From an uncultured Flavobacteriaceae bacterium (GTDB taxonomy: Bacteria > Bacteroidota > Bacteroidia > Flavobacteriales > Flavobacteriaceae): a DNA stretch of 7,292 bases. The notes under the pieces are model-generated. The model worked only from the letters and a program-made list of their open reading frames with translations, had not been told where the DNA came from and did not search any database. Shown here in pieces: positions 1 to 5,806 of this stretch. Where the stretch lies: contig CAMZLT010000043.1 in assembly GCA_947311745.1 (NCBI GenBank), forward strand, positions 1-7,292. Reading direction: 5' to 3'. The position numbers and the translations under genes are program-made. The stretch's first letter is position 1; the number at the start of each line of letters is the position of its first letter.

Positions 1-48
1 AAATCGAAATATAATAATCCAGATGAAATTATTTCTTTTGGTTTATAA
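1..48 (+). CDS. C-terminal end of an unidentified protein (partial)
   Basis: Frame 1 is open from the window edge and ends in TAA at 46-48, giving the 15-residue tail KSKYNNPDEIISFGL. The stop lies inside the left end of the palindromic spacer (44-171), the tight stop-to-spacer packing also seen for the methyltransferase gene. A second frame (2-108) is also open but reads through the palindrome and gives a less protein-like sequence, so frame 1 is preferred. Too little is visible to name the product. In an HK97-type module a terminase gene could lie upstream, but nothing here shows that. Confidence 0.4.
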   Translation, partial: KSKYNNPDEIISFGL

Positions 49-171
49 CGTTTGCATAGGAATAGTAGCGGGTAAAGAAACACAAAATAACGAGTAATGA
101 ACAAATTTAATAAACACACATCAAATATTGATTTTAGCACTAAGCCGCTATTATTTTTATGCGGTGTTATA
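44..171. repeat. Long imperfect palindrome (spacer hairpin, attC-like shape)
   Basis: Bases 54-71 pair with 145-162 over 18 consecutive positions without a gap: 15 Watson-Crick pairs and 3 G-T wobbles. After a small internal mismatch, 44-49 (TATAAC) pairs with 166-171 (GTTATA). The roughly 73-base centre is A-rich and contains a small palindrome, ATCAA-ata-TTGAT, at 120-132. The size and the TAAC...GTTA ends recall integron attC sites, but the ends do not fully match the attC core consensus (RYYYAAC/GTTRRRY) and no integron integrase is visible. It could equally be a dispersed Bacteroidota intergenic repeat or a structured RNA element. Confidence 0.6.
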
Positions 172-175
172 TGTA
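134..175 (+). repeat. Left inverted repeat flanking the methyltransferase gene
   Basis: This stretch holds, in order, TTAGCACT (134-141), AGCCG (143-147) and GTGTTATATGTA (164-175). The same three blocks occur in the same order on the opposite strand at 603-663. The left copy ends 6 bases before the ATG of the methyltransferase gene. It overlaps the right arm of the 44-171 palindrome, so one sequence takes part in two inverted relations. Confidence 0.6.
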
Positions 176-181
176 GTGGTT

Positions 182-601
182 ATGAAAAATAGAGATGGTT
201 TAGAGAATAGTAATGATTGGAAAACTCCAAAATGGTTATATGACAAATTAAATAAAGAATTTAACTTTGATTTTGATCCTTGCCCTTTAAATGCAGATTT
301 TGACGGATTAAAAATTGATTGGGGGAAATCAAATTTTGTAAATCCACCTTATGATCGAGTTAATAAACCAAAATTTATTCAAAAGGCTTTTGAAGAATGG
401 AAAAAGGGCAAAACTTGTGTTTTATTAATTCCAAGTTCAACAAGTACAATTCAATTTCACGAACTTATCTTGCCGAATGCTGAAATTAGATTTTTGAAAG
501 GTAGAGTTTCATTTGCAGGATATAATACTAAAGGCGAGTACACAACTAAGAATAAAGGGAAACACGATAGTATGATTGTGATTTTTAAGGGTAATTCTTA
601 G
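182..601 (+). CDS. Phage-type DNA N6-adenine methyltransferase (Dam-like, PF05869 type)
   Basis: A 139-residue protein predicted to transfer a methyl group from S-adenosylmethionine to adenine N6 in DNA. An N-terminal DWKTP (12-16), FDPCP (31-35, the SAM-binding-side motif typical of this family) and the catalytic NPPY (54-57, the D/NPPY motif of amino-methyltransferases) are visible. They are followed by a conserved-style EIRFLKGRVSF (101-111) and a C-terminal KHDSMIVIF (127-135). The family is common in phages and usually protects viral DNA from host restriction; no matching endonuclease is visible, so it is probably an orphan. ATG at 182 was chosen over in-frame TTG at 128, because the extra 18 codons translate the palindromic spacer and lie before the conserved start of the domain. 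The gene is enclosed by inverted repeats ending 6 bases before the start and beginning 1 base after the stop. Target sequence is unknown. Confidence 0.85.
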   Translation: MKNRDGLENSNDWKTPKWLYDKLNKEFNFDFDPCPLNADFDGLKIDWGKSNFVNPPYDRVNKPKFIQKAFEEWKKGKTCVLLIPSSTSTIQFHELILPNAEIRFLKGRVSFAGYNTKGEYTTKNKGKHDSMIVIFKGNS

Positions 602-602
602 T

Positions 603-663
603 TACATATAACACGCGAATAACATCATTACTGTTATCGTATTACGGCTATGAGTAGTGCTAA
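603..663 (-). repeat. Right inverted repeat flanking the methyltransferase gene
   Basis: TACATATAACAC at 603-614 is the exact 12-base reverse complement of 164-175. CGGCT (645-649) and AGTGCTAA (656-663) mirror AGCCG and TTAGCACT of the left copy. The right copy is longer (61 against 42 bases) because of extra bases between the blocks, including the hairpin at 616-639. It begins one base after the methyltransferase stop codon. Confidence 0.6.
616..639. repeat. Small stem-loop after the methyltransferase gene
   Basis: CG-(a)-ATAACA pairs with TGTTATCG: 616-617 and 619-624 against 632-639, with A618 bulged and a 7-base loop (625-631). No T-run follows, so it does not look like an intrinsic terminator. 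It is an insertion relative to the left inverted repeat, and may be part of the cassette end. Confidence 0.45.
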
Positions 664-703
664 CAAACTACTTTAACTTGATAAATAATATAATAAAAAA
701 ACT

Positions 704-853
704 ATGAAAAATTTAGACAACGCAATTATTGAATACTATATATCTAATTATGAGAATGGAATTGACACTATGGCTAGGGTTTTTAATAAACCACCAAGTG
801 TAATTAGTAAAATTATTAACAAGTATCTTAAATCGCTTAAAATCAATAAATAA
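704..853 (+). CDS. Small helix-turn-helix protein, 49 residues
   Basis: ATG at 704 follows an A-rich tract and the frame closes with TAA at 851-853, two bases before the next gene. Residues about 4-17 form a likely helix, followed by DTMARVF (21-27), the turn NKPPS (28-32) and a third helix SVISKIINKYLKSL (32-45). This is the pattern of a compact tri-helical DNA-binding domain in which the last helix would read DNA. There is no further domain. Its place shortly before the portal gene would fit either a small regulator or a reduced terminase-small-subunit-like DNA binder; the sequence does not decide. The gene is short and easily missed, but its packing with the next gene supports it being real. 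Confidence 0.65.
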   Translation: MKNLDNAIIEYYISNYENGIDTMARVFNKPPSVISKIINKYLKSLKINK

Positions 854-855
854 TT

Positions 856-1113
856 ATGGAAAATAATCAAAAGAAAGACTATTTACTTCAACTACAAGAA
901 TTAGAAGTGAAAATTGAGTTAATTCAGCAAATGGCAACAGTATCTGGATTTATAGAATTATATTTTAAAGAATTAAGAACCGCAAAAACACAAGCAGAAG
1001 CGTTTAATACATTAAATGAAAAATACTATCAATTTACAGGTGAATATAAATATTCTTCTTTTGATAGCTTTAGAAAAGCTCGTAATTATTACTTAAAAAG
1101 ACCAACAAAATGA
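856..1113 (+). CDS. Hypothetical phage protein, 85 residues, helical
   Basis: Not recognised. The first 30 residues (KDYLLQLQELEVKIELIQQM and around) are strongly helical with regularly spaced Leu/Ile, suggesting a short coiled coil. The second half is rich in Tyr, Phe and Lys (YYQFTGEYKYSSFDSFRKAR, 57-76) and may form a small globular or DNA-contacting unit. The start is the only ATG near the upstream stop, 2 bases after the HTH gene. The stop overlaps the start of the next gene by 4 bases (ATGA at 1110-1113), so the three small genes look translationally coupled. No cysteine or obvious catalytic motif is present. Confidence 0.65.
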   Translation: MENNQKKDYLLQLQELEVKIELIQQMATVSGFIELYFKELRTAKTQAEAFNTLNEKYYQFTGEYKYSSFDSFRKARNYYLKRPTK

Positions 1114-1298
1114 ATAAATCAATAAAAATAATAATAGCCTTGGTATTGGCATTTATAACCTTGTTTGCAACTTCTTTTTTATTAGATTTGCAAATAATAA
1201 AAGAAAATATAATCAGAAAAATATTAGTTTATATTTTAATTCTAATAGAATTACTTCTTTCATATATTATTATACAAGAAATAGCAATTAAAAAATAA
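1110..1298 (+). CDS. Small two-membrane-segment protein, 62 residues
   Basis: Two hydrophobic stretches, about residues 5-25 (IKIIIALVLAFITLFATSFL) and 37-58 (RKILVYILILIELLLSYIII), are joined by a short polar loop LDLQIIKENI; both ends carry lysines. This is a helical hairpin in the inner membrane by simple inspection. It starts inside the stop of the preceding gene. Holins share this shape, but the gene is far from any visible lysis gene, so that function is not claimed. An immunity or superinfection-exclusion role is equally possible. The family is not recognised. Confidence 0.6.
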   Translation: MNKSIKIIIALVLAFITLFATSFLLDLQIIKENIIRKILVYILILIELLLSYIIIQEIAIKK

Positions 1299-1342
1299 AA
1301 ATAAACGGACATTTTATCCACAACAAAACTTTTAAACCAAGC

Positions 1343-1374
1343 TAATTTTACACTTTAAAACAGTGTTAAAATTA
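1343..1374 (+). promoter_or_regulatory. Stem-loop immediately before the portal start codon
   Basis: TAATTTTACACT (1343-1354) pairs with AGTGT-(t)-AAAATTA (1362-1374, T1367 bulged) across a 7-base loop: 12 base pairs, mostly A-T. The stem ends 4 bases before the TTG start of the portal gene. In mRNA it would sit over or next to the ribosome entry region. It is the only clear element in the 80-base gap between the membrane-protein gene and the portal. It could be an operator, an mRNA processing or end-protection structure, or a brake on portal translation. No T-run typical of a terminator follows. Confidence 0.5.
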
Positions 1375-1378
1375 AATT

Positions 1379-2626
1379 TTGGTATTAGAAAACGCATTAG
1401 TAAAACTCTTTTCCCCTTCTAAAAGAAGCGTAGGAACTCCAATCTCTGGAGTTTCCAGTTTCTTTGGTTTTTCAGGATTTAGAACTTCTGCAACACCAGT
1501 ATCTCAAAATCAAGCATTAACACTATCTGCATTTTACAACGGAGTAGAAATATTAACTAATGATATTGCATTACCATCAAAACAAATATATAAAAAAGAT
1601 GGTGCAAAAAGAGAAGCAGTACACAATCATCCTGTAAAATATCTTATTTCAAAAAAACCAAATCAGTACATGACTGCTTTTATGTTCCATAAAATGCTCG
1701 GTCAATATGCTATTTTAAAAGGTAACGGTTACGCACTTACAGAAAGAAATCCAGTAACAGCAGCAATAAAATCTTTACAATTAATAACCGAACCAGTTAC
1801 TGTATTAGTACACAATGCACAATTATTTTACAAAGTAAAATACAAAGATGGTTATAAAATATACTCATCAGACGATATTTTACATATTCCAGGCTTTTCA
1901 TTTAACGGAATAGTAGGTATAGGTGTAGTACAACAAGCAGCACAATCTTTAGGTGTTGCATTAAAAGCACAAGACTATTCAGCAGATTATTACGATAGTA
2001 AAGGTTTAGGTTCAGGTTACATTAAAACAGATAAAAACTTAGAACCAACCGCAAAAACTTCATTAAGTACTGCGTTTTCAAACGTATTATCTAATCAAAA
2101 TAAATGGTCAGTACCTGTATTAGACGAGGGTATGTCTTTTCATCCAATACAGATTACAGCATCCGAAGCACAATTTTTGCTAACATCAAAACACGGAATT
2201 TCAGAAGTAGCAAGATGGTTAAACATACCATCGTATAAATTAAAAGACTTAGACAATGCCAACCGTAATAATATGGAAGTGCAAGAAATCCAACACAAAC
2301 AAGACAGTGTATTGCCATGGGTAACTAAGTTTGAGCAAGAATATAACGCAAAACTATTTACCGAAAAAGAAAAACAAACTCATTTTGTAAAATTTAATCT
2401 AAACACAATAATGAGAGCAGATATAAAATCCCAAGCAGAATATTTTTCAAAAATGGGACAACTAGGTGTTTTAGATAGAAACGAAATAAGAGCTTTGTTA
2501 GATTACAATCCAAAAGATGGCTTGTCCGAAGCACTTACACCTGTAAACACGCAGACAATGGAGCAAGTATTTGCAAAATTAAAATTAATAGAAGAACAAA
2601 TAAAATCCGTTAATAATGGCAACTGA
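1379..2626 (+). CDS. Phage portal protein, HK97 family (PF04860)
   Basis: A 415-residue portal subunit; twelve copies would form the ring at the capsid vertex through which terminase pumps DNA and to which the neck attaches. Family hallmarks are visible: LTLSAFYNGVEILTNDIALP (47-66), HPVKYLISKKPN (84-95), the GQYAILKGNGYAL block (108-120), DDILHIPGFSFNGIVGIGVV (165-184), SADYYDSKGLGSGYI (201-215), and the C-terminal stem-side segment ISEVARWLNIPSYKL (274-288) with QDSVLPWVTKFEQEYNAKL (308-326). Length is normal for the family. The start is inferred as TTG at 1379: a stop lies 4-6 bases upstream in frame, no ATG or GTG occurs before the conserved region, and the N-terminus ALVKLFSPSKR resembles other portals. 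The gene overlaps the protease gene by 11 bases. Confidence 0.93.
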   Translation: MVLENALVKLFSPSKRSVGTPISGVSSFFGFSGFRTSATPVSQNQALTLSAFYNGVEILTNDIALPSKQIYKKDGAKREAVHNHPVKYLISKKPNQYMTAFMFHKMLGQYAILKGNGYALTERNPVTAAIKSLQLITEPVTVLVHNAQLFYKVKYKDGYKIYSSDDILHIPGFSFNGIVGIGVVQQAAQSLGVALKAQDYSADYYDSKGLGSGYIKTDKNLEPTAKTSLSTAFSNVLSNQNKWSVPVLDEGMSFHPIQITASEAQFLLTSKHGISEVARWLNIPSYKLKDLDNANRNNMEVQEIQHKQDSVLPWVTKFEQEYNAKLFTEKEKQTHFVKFNLNTIMRADIKSQAEYFSKMGQLGVLDRNEIRALLDYNPKDGLSEALTPVNTQTMEQVFAKLKLIEEQIKSVNNGN

Positions 2627-3272
2627 TAAAGATTACATAAAAAATATAGAAGGTGCAGAGCGTAGATTTATAACCGAACCTGTGCAAATTCAGCAAAGAG
2701 CAGATGCACAAACAGATGCACCTGCTGTAATTGAGGGCTACGCTTTTAAATTTAACAAAGTAACTACTATTGGTTCTTGGTTTAAAGAGGAAATATTACC
2801 AGGTGCAGCAGACGGATTGCTAACTGATGATATTCGTTGCTTATTTAATCACGATCCAAATCTAATATTGGCACGTTCCGAAAACGGAAAAGGCACTTTA
2901 ACCTTAGAAGTTGATAGTGTTGGGTTAAAATATTCCTACACAACACCTGATAGAACCTATGCTAAAGACTTAGAGGATGCTATAAAAAGCGGTGATGTAT
3001 CACAATCCTCATTTTCATTTACAACAGATGAAGTTATTTGGAAAAACGGAGCAGATGGCGAATTGGATTTAAGACAAATTAAAAAATTTAAAAAAATATT
3101 CGATGTGTCTCCAGTAACCTATCCAGCTTATGCAGATACAACCGTAGGTAAGCGAACCTTTGAAAATCATATCTCAGATATTGAAGTAAAAGAAGTGCAA
3201 GAAATAAAAAAGAAAAAACGAGCATTTAACACATTTTCGGCTCGTCATAAGTTTAACAAAAATAAATATTAA
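2616..3272 (+). CDS. HK97-family prohead protease (S78/U35 type, PF04586)
   Basis: A 218-residue serine protease that enters the prohead, removes the capsid scaffold domains and then digests itself. The fold core begins at VIEGYAFKFN (38-47). The catalytic His is in FNHD (H79), and the catalytic Ser is in GDVSQSSFSF (126-135, most likely S132). The typical FDVSPVTYPAYADT block (162-175) closes the domain. The C-terminal 30 residues are very basic (KKKKR, ARHKFNKNKY) and probably serve as a removable tail for recruitment into the prohead. ATG at 2616 is the only plausible start and overlaps the end of the portal gene by 11 bases; the capsid gene starts 3 bases after the stop. Confidence 0.92.
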   Translation: MATDKDYIKNIEGAERRFITEPVQIQQRADAQTDAPAVIEGYAFKFNKVTTIGSWFKEEILPGAADGLLTDDIRCLFNHDPNLILARSENGKGTLTLEVDSVGLKYSYTTPDRTYAKDLEDAIKSGDVSQSSFSFTTDEVIWKNGADGELDLRQIKKFKKIFDVSPVTYPAYADTTVGKRTFENHISDIEVKEVQEIKKKKRAFNTFSARHKFNKNKY

Positions 3273-3275
3273 AAA

Positions 3276-4574
3276 ATGAAAAACAGTAAGTTTTTAAAAG
3301 AACAAAGAGCCGAAAAAGTAAAGGCTCAAGAATTATTAATGACAGCTATAGAAAGCCGTGCAGAAAAAGTCTTTACAGAAGATGAAGAAAAACGCTTTAA
3401 TGATTTAGATTCGGAAATCAAAGCATTAGACGCGGACATCAGAACCGCAGAAAACATTGAAACAGCACAAAAACGTGCAGCAGCTGCACAAGGAAAACAA
3501 TTAGGTACACCAGAAGGTAATAAACCAGAACAGCGCTATTCTCTACACAAAGCAATTCGTTCAGGTGTTGCTAACTTGTCAGGTGCAGAATTAGCGGCGC
3601 ACAATGCAATTCAAGAGCGTGCAGCAAAAGCAGGTATTCAAACATCTGGTATTTTAATCCCTATGGCTTCTGTACGTGCAGAAAAACGTGCAAATGCTCA
3701 AACAGTTGGTGAAGATGGTGGACAATACGGTGGTGCTTTAGTCGCAACAGACCATAGAGGCGTTATTGATATGTTAAATCCTAAACCTATTGTTGCTAAA
3801 TTAGGAGCAACCTATTTACGTGGCTTAACAGGTAACGTAGAATTTGGTGTAAATGAAGGTGGAATTACCGCTACTTGGGAAGGTGAAGTTGCAGAAGTAA
3901 CAGCTACTAAAAACAAGTATACCAAAAAAACAATGAAACCGAAACGCTTAACGGCAACTGTTGAGATTTCTAAAAAGAATTTAGCGCAATCTGCAACAGA
4001 TTTAGAAGCTTATACTATGAGCGAAATCCTTGGAGCTGTTGAAAGAGCAATTGATGCAGCTGCATTTAACGGTTCAGGTGTTGGTGAAGTGCCAAAAGGT
4101 ATTGCTAACGATGCAGATGTAAATGTTATTGCTATTGGTGCAAATGGTGGTCCTTTAACTTGGGCAGAAATTGTAGCTATGGAAACTAAAGCAGAAGTAG
4201 CTAACGCTTCTACAAGCTCTGCCAAATATGCTTTTAATGCACAAACAAAAGGTAAATTAAAAGTAACCAAGCATCAAGCAGGTGATGCGAATTACTTAAT
4301 GACTTCGTCTAACGAAGTTAATGGTTATCCTGTTGAGATTTCAAACCTATTACCAGCAGATTTAACGAAAGGTTCAGGAACAGATTTATCCATGGCTATT
4401 TTTGGTGATTGGAAAGAATTATTAGTAGCTGAATGGTCATTCTTAGATATAACTGTTGATGATATTACGTTAGCAGCAAGTGGACAAATTAAATTAACAG
4501 TAAATATGTATATGGATGTCTTAGTGAGACAGCCAAAAGCGTTTACAGTTATTAAAGATATAGATAACGCATAG
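3276..4574 (+). CDS. Major capsid protein, HK97 gp5-like (PF05065)
   Basis: A 432-residue shell protein. Residues 1-75 are charged, helical and Ala/Glu/Lys-rich (FTEDEEKRFNDLDSEIKALD, 33-52): the delta domain that acts as built-in scaffold. A linker follows to about 140, and the HK97 fold begins near GEDGGQYGGALV (145-156). The E-loop and long-helix region spans about 195-255 (WEGEVAEVTATKNKY, then KRLTATVEISKKNL). Further landmarks are the family block AAAFNGSGVGEVPKGIAND (261-279), the A-domain, and a closing FGDWKELLVAEWS (376-388). Cleavage by the adjacent protease probably falls in the 130-145 region (RAEKRANAQT); this is inference. An intrinsic terminator follows 28 bases after the stop. 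Confidence 0.94.
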   Translation: MKNSKFLKEQRAEKVKAQELLMTAIESRAEKVFTEDEEKRFNDLDSEIKALDADIRTAENIETAQKRAAAAQGKQLGTPEGNKPEQRYSLHKAIRSGVANLSGAELAAHNAIQERAAKAGIQTSGILIPMASVRAEKRANAQTVGEDGGQYGGALVATDHRGVIDMLNPKPIVAKLGATYLRGLTGNVEFGVNEGGITATWEGEVAEVTATKNKYTKKTMKPKRLTATVEISKKNLAQSATDLEAYTMSEILGAVERAIDAAAFNGSGVGEVPKGIANDADVNVIAIGANGGPLTWAEIVAMETKAEVANASTSSAKYAFNAQTKGKLKVTKHQAGDANYLMTSSNEVNGYPVEISNLLPADLTKGSGTDLSMAIFGDWKELLVAEWSFLDITVDDITLAASGQIKLTVNMYMDVLVRQPKAFTVIKDIDNA

Positions 4575-4602
4575 TAGTTTTCTTATTTGGTTAATAATGG
4601 AG

Positions 4603-4635
4603 AAAGGTTGGTTTTAAACCGCCAACCTTTTTTTT
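4603..4635 (+). terminator. Rho-independent terminator after the capsid gene
   Basis: AAAGGTTGG (4603-4611) pairs perfectly with CCAACCTTT (4622-4630) over 9 bp around a 10-base loop, followed at once by five more T residues (eight T in a row at 4628-4635). This is the clearest terminator in the window. Since the same-strand head-tail genes resume at 4659 without an obvious promoter, it probably works as a partial terminator that lowers transcription after the highly needed capsid gene. Confidence 0.85.
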
Positions 4636-4658
4636 ACTAATTCTTAAAAAAGTTTAAA

Positions 4659-4919
4659 ATGAATACTTCAAAAATTAAAGAAATACAAGCTAAAGCTAAA
4701 GCTGAAAAAAGAAATCTAACAGATGCAGAAGTAGCTGAAATCAAACGCTTAAATGCAGAAACTGAAACAGCATCAGCCAAAGCAGACAAAGAAAAAGCAG
4801 AAACTGAAACAGCATCAGCCAAAGCAGACAAAGAAAAAGCAGAAACTGAAACAGCATCAGCCAAAGCAGACAAAGAAAAAGCAAAATCCAAAGCTAAAAA
4901 CGCAGAATTAACAAAATAA
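4659..4919 (+). CDS. Small charged repeat protein with delta-domain-like N-terminus
   Basis: An 86-residue protein lying where HK97-type phages often have a capsid accessory or no gene. Residues 1-34 (KIKEIQAKAKAEKRNLTDAE and beyond) follow the pattern of HK97 capsid delta domains (a basic helix, then N/RxLTxxExxEIxxLxAE). Residues 33-74 are three identical 14-residue units AETETASAKADKEK, encoded by exact 42-bp repeats, and a Lys/Ala-rich tail follows. The composition (Ala, Glu, Lys, Thr) predicts a long single helix or coiled coil; there are no Cys, Trp or Tyr residues and no signal peptide. A scaffold or capsid-accessory role is inference. The start is 23 bases after the terminator T-run. 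The stop overlaps the next start (TAATG), implying coupled translation. Confidence 0.75.
   Translation: MNTSKIKEIQAKAKAEKRNLTDAEVAEIKRLNAETETASAKADKEKAETETASAKADKEKAETETASAKADKEKAKSKAKNAELTK
4755..4880 (+). repeat. Three exact tandem copies of a 42-bp unit
   Basis: Copies lie at 4755-4796, 4797-4838 and 4839-4880. By eye they are identical in every base, and a fourth begins with GCA at 4881 before diverging. The unit keeps frame (14 codons), so gain or loss of copies would only lengthen or shorten the helix. Identity at silent positions points to recent slippage or strong homogenisation. Confidence 0.95.
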
Positions 4920-5467
4920 TGCCAGTTTATTACAACATATCAGGTACGCCAACCGAATTAATAAGTCTTGAACAAGCTAAACAACAGCTTAGAATTGACC
5001 CTATTGTACAGCACGAGGATAGCTTAATACAAGCATACATATCCGAAGCTCGTGAAATAGCAGAAAATTACATTGGCAGATTAATAGGTGAGCGTACATT
5101 AGAAGTAAAATCAAGCGATTATATCTCTAATGTAGCATCGGAATACACGCCTATTAACGAGGTTACTGGTATTGTTGCTAAATTGAATAGTGGTACAGAA
5201 CAAAATGTAACCGCAGAATTAGTGAATATTAATAAAACAGAACAACGCCTTATCTATCAAGATGAACCAACTAATTTGAGCAGTATGTTTACAACGCCTG
5301 TAACTACAACGCTTAAAGTAGGTTATAACGCAGATAATTGTCCTAAATCTTTAATAAGTGCAATGAAATTAATCATTTCAAGGTTGTATGAGTTTAGAAC
5401 CGATAATGCACAACAAAAAACACAAGCCTCGCACAATATAATGCGTGCTTTTAAAGCGTGGAATTAA
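4919..5467 (+). CDS. Head-tail connector protein, gp6-like (PF05135 type)
   Basis: A 182-residue protein of the family that forms the ring just below the portal (HK97 gp6, SPP1 gp15 and similar). The family pattern is visible: ISLEQAKQQLRID (16-28), HEDSLIQAYISEAREIAENY (37-56) followed by IGRLI, a middle beta region with YTPINEVTGI, and VGYNADNCPKSLISAMKLII (133-152) leading to the final helix pair. It starts one base into the stop of the repeat-protein gene (TAATG). One base separates its stop from the next ATG. Length is at the upper end of the family, with an added beta region between helix pairs as in related forms. Confidence 0.85.
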   Translation: MPVYYNISGTPTELISLEQAKQQLRIDPIVQHEDSLIQAYISEAREIAENYIGRLIGERTLEVKSSDYISNVASEYTPINEVTGIVAKLNSGTEQNVTAELVNINKTEQRLIYQDEPTNLSSMFTTPVTTTLKVGYNADNCPKSLISAMKLIISRLYEFRTDNAQQKTQASHNIMRAFKAWN

Positions 5468-5468
5468 A

Positions 5469-5804
5469 ATGAGTAAACGTCCATACATAGGAGAATTAGA
5501 TCATAGAGTGGTTATTTTTCACATCGACCCAAATGTAAAGACAAGTACTGGAGAAACTGTTAAAGAACTCGTTGAAATTGGTGCAATTAGCGCAAAGCGA
5601 GAAGATAATGGTGGAAACGAAACCGAAGATGAGAAAGTATTTTATCTCCAAAATAGAGTTTATACAATAAGATATGTTCCAAGTGTTCATATAAGAGGAG
5701 AAGAAATGTTTATCCGTGATACTGATGGAGATTATCAAATATACAGTATAGAGGTAATTGGCAGAAATGAATTTTTGAAATTAAAAACAACTAAAAGAGA
5801 ATAG
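5469..5804 (+). CDS. Phage head-tail joining (head closure) protein, PF05521 type
   Basis: A 111-residue small beta-barrel protein that closes the head after packaging and docks the tail (SPP1 gp16/HK97 gp7 type). Landmarks are IGELDHRVVIFHI (6-18), typical of the family start, the STGETVKELVEIGAISAKRE segment (25-44) where relatives have G..tetw..v.aki, VYTIRYVPSVHIRGEE (64-79) and DGDYQIYSIEVIGRNEFLKL (85-104). ATG at 5469 is preferred to the in-frame GTG at 5445, which would overlap the upstream gene by 23 bases and add residues before the conserved start. The gene begins one base after the preceding stop. Confidence 0.85.
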   Translation: MSKRPYIGELDHRVVIFHIDPNVKTSTGETVKELVEIGAISAKREDNGGNETEDEKVFYLQNRVYTIRYVPSVHIRGEEMFIRDTDGDYQIYSIEVIGRNEFLKLKTTKRE

Positions 5805-5806
5805 TT

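Noticed and set aside
46..54. TAACGTTTG as a Bacteroidota -7 promoter element (TAnnTTTG)
   Set aside because: Spacing is one base too long, no matching upstream TTG at the expected distance, and the bases belong to the palindrome arm. A similar TAAATTTTG at 1373-1381 fails for the same reason.
2..108. Open frame 2 at the left edge as the upstream gene
   Set aside because: It runs through the palindromic spacer and gives a less convincing protein tail than frame 1, which ends at 46-48.
44..171. tRNA or other known RNA gene in the hairpin spacer
   Set aside because: No cloverleaf, T-loop or anticodon arrangement can be drawn; only a long two-arm palindrome is visible.
128..181. TTG start at 128 for the methyltransferase
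   Set aside because: The added 18 residues translate the palindrome/inverted repeat and precede the conserved DWKTP start; ATG at 182 gives a family-like N-terminus.
4010..4270. Antisense open frame inside the capsid gene
   Set aside because: It is the reverse shadow of a well-supported capsid gene with biased codons; no start context or recognisable protein.
4755..4880. CRISPR-like or regulatory direct repeats
   Set aside because: Copies are directly adjacent with no spacers, in frame inside a coding region; this is a coding tandem repeat.
4637..4891. Antisense open frame across the 42-bp repeats
   Set aside because: Its repeats are only the complement of the sense repeats; the sense frame has tight packing (TAATG) with its neighbour.
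5445..5468. GTG start at 5445 for the head-tail joining protein
   Set aside because: It would overlap the upstream gene and add residues before the conserved N-terminus; ATG at 5469 is better placed.
5496..5738. Antisense open frame in the head-tail joining gene
   Set aside because: Lies wholly within a recognised gene and reads as low-complexity hydrophobic sequence.
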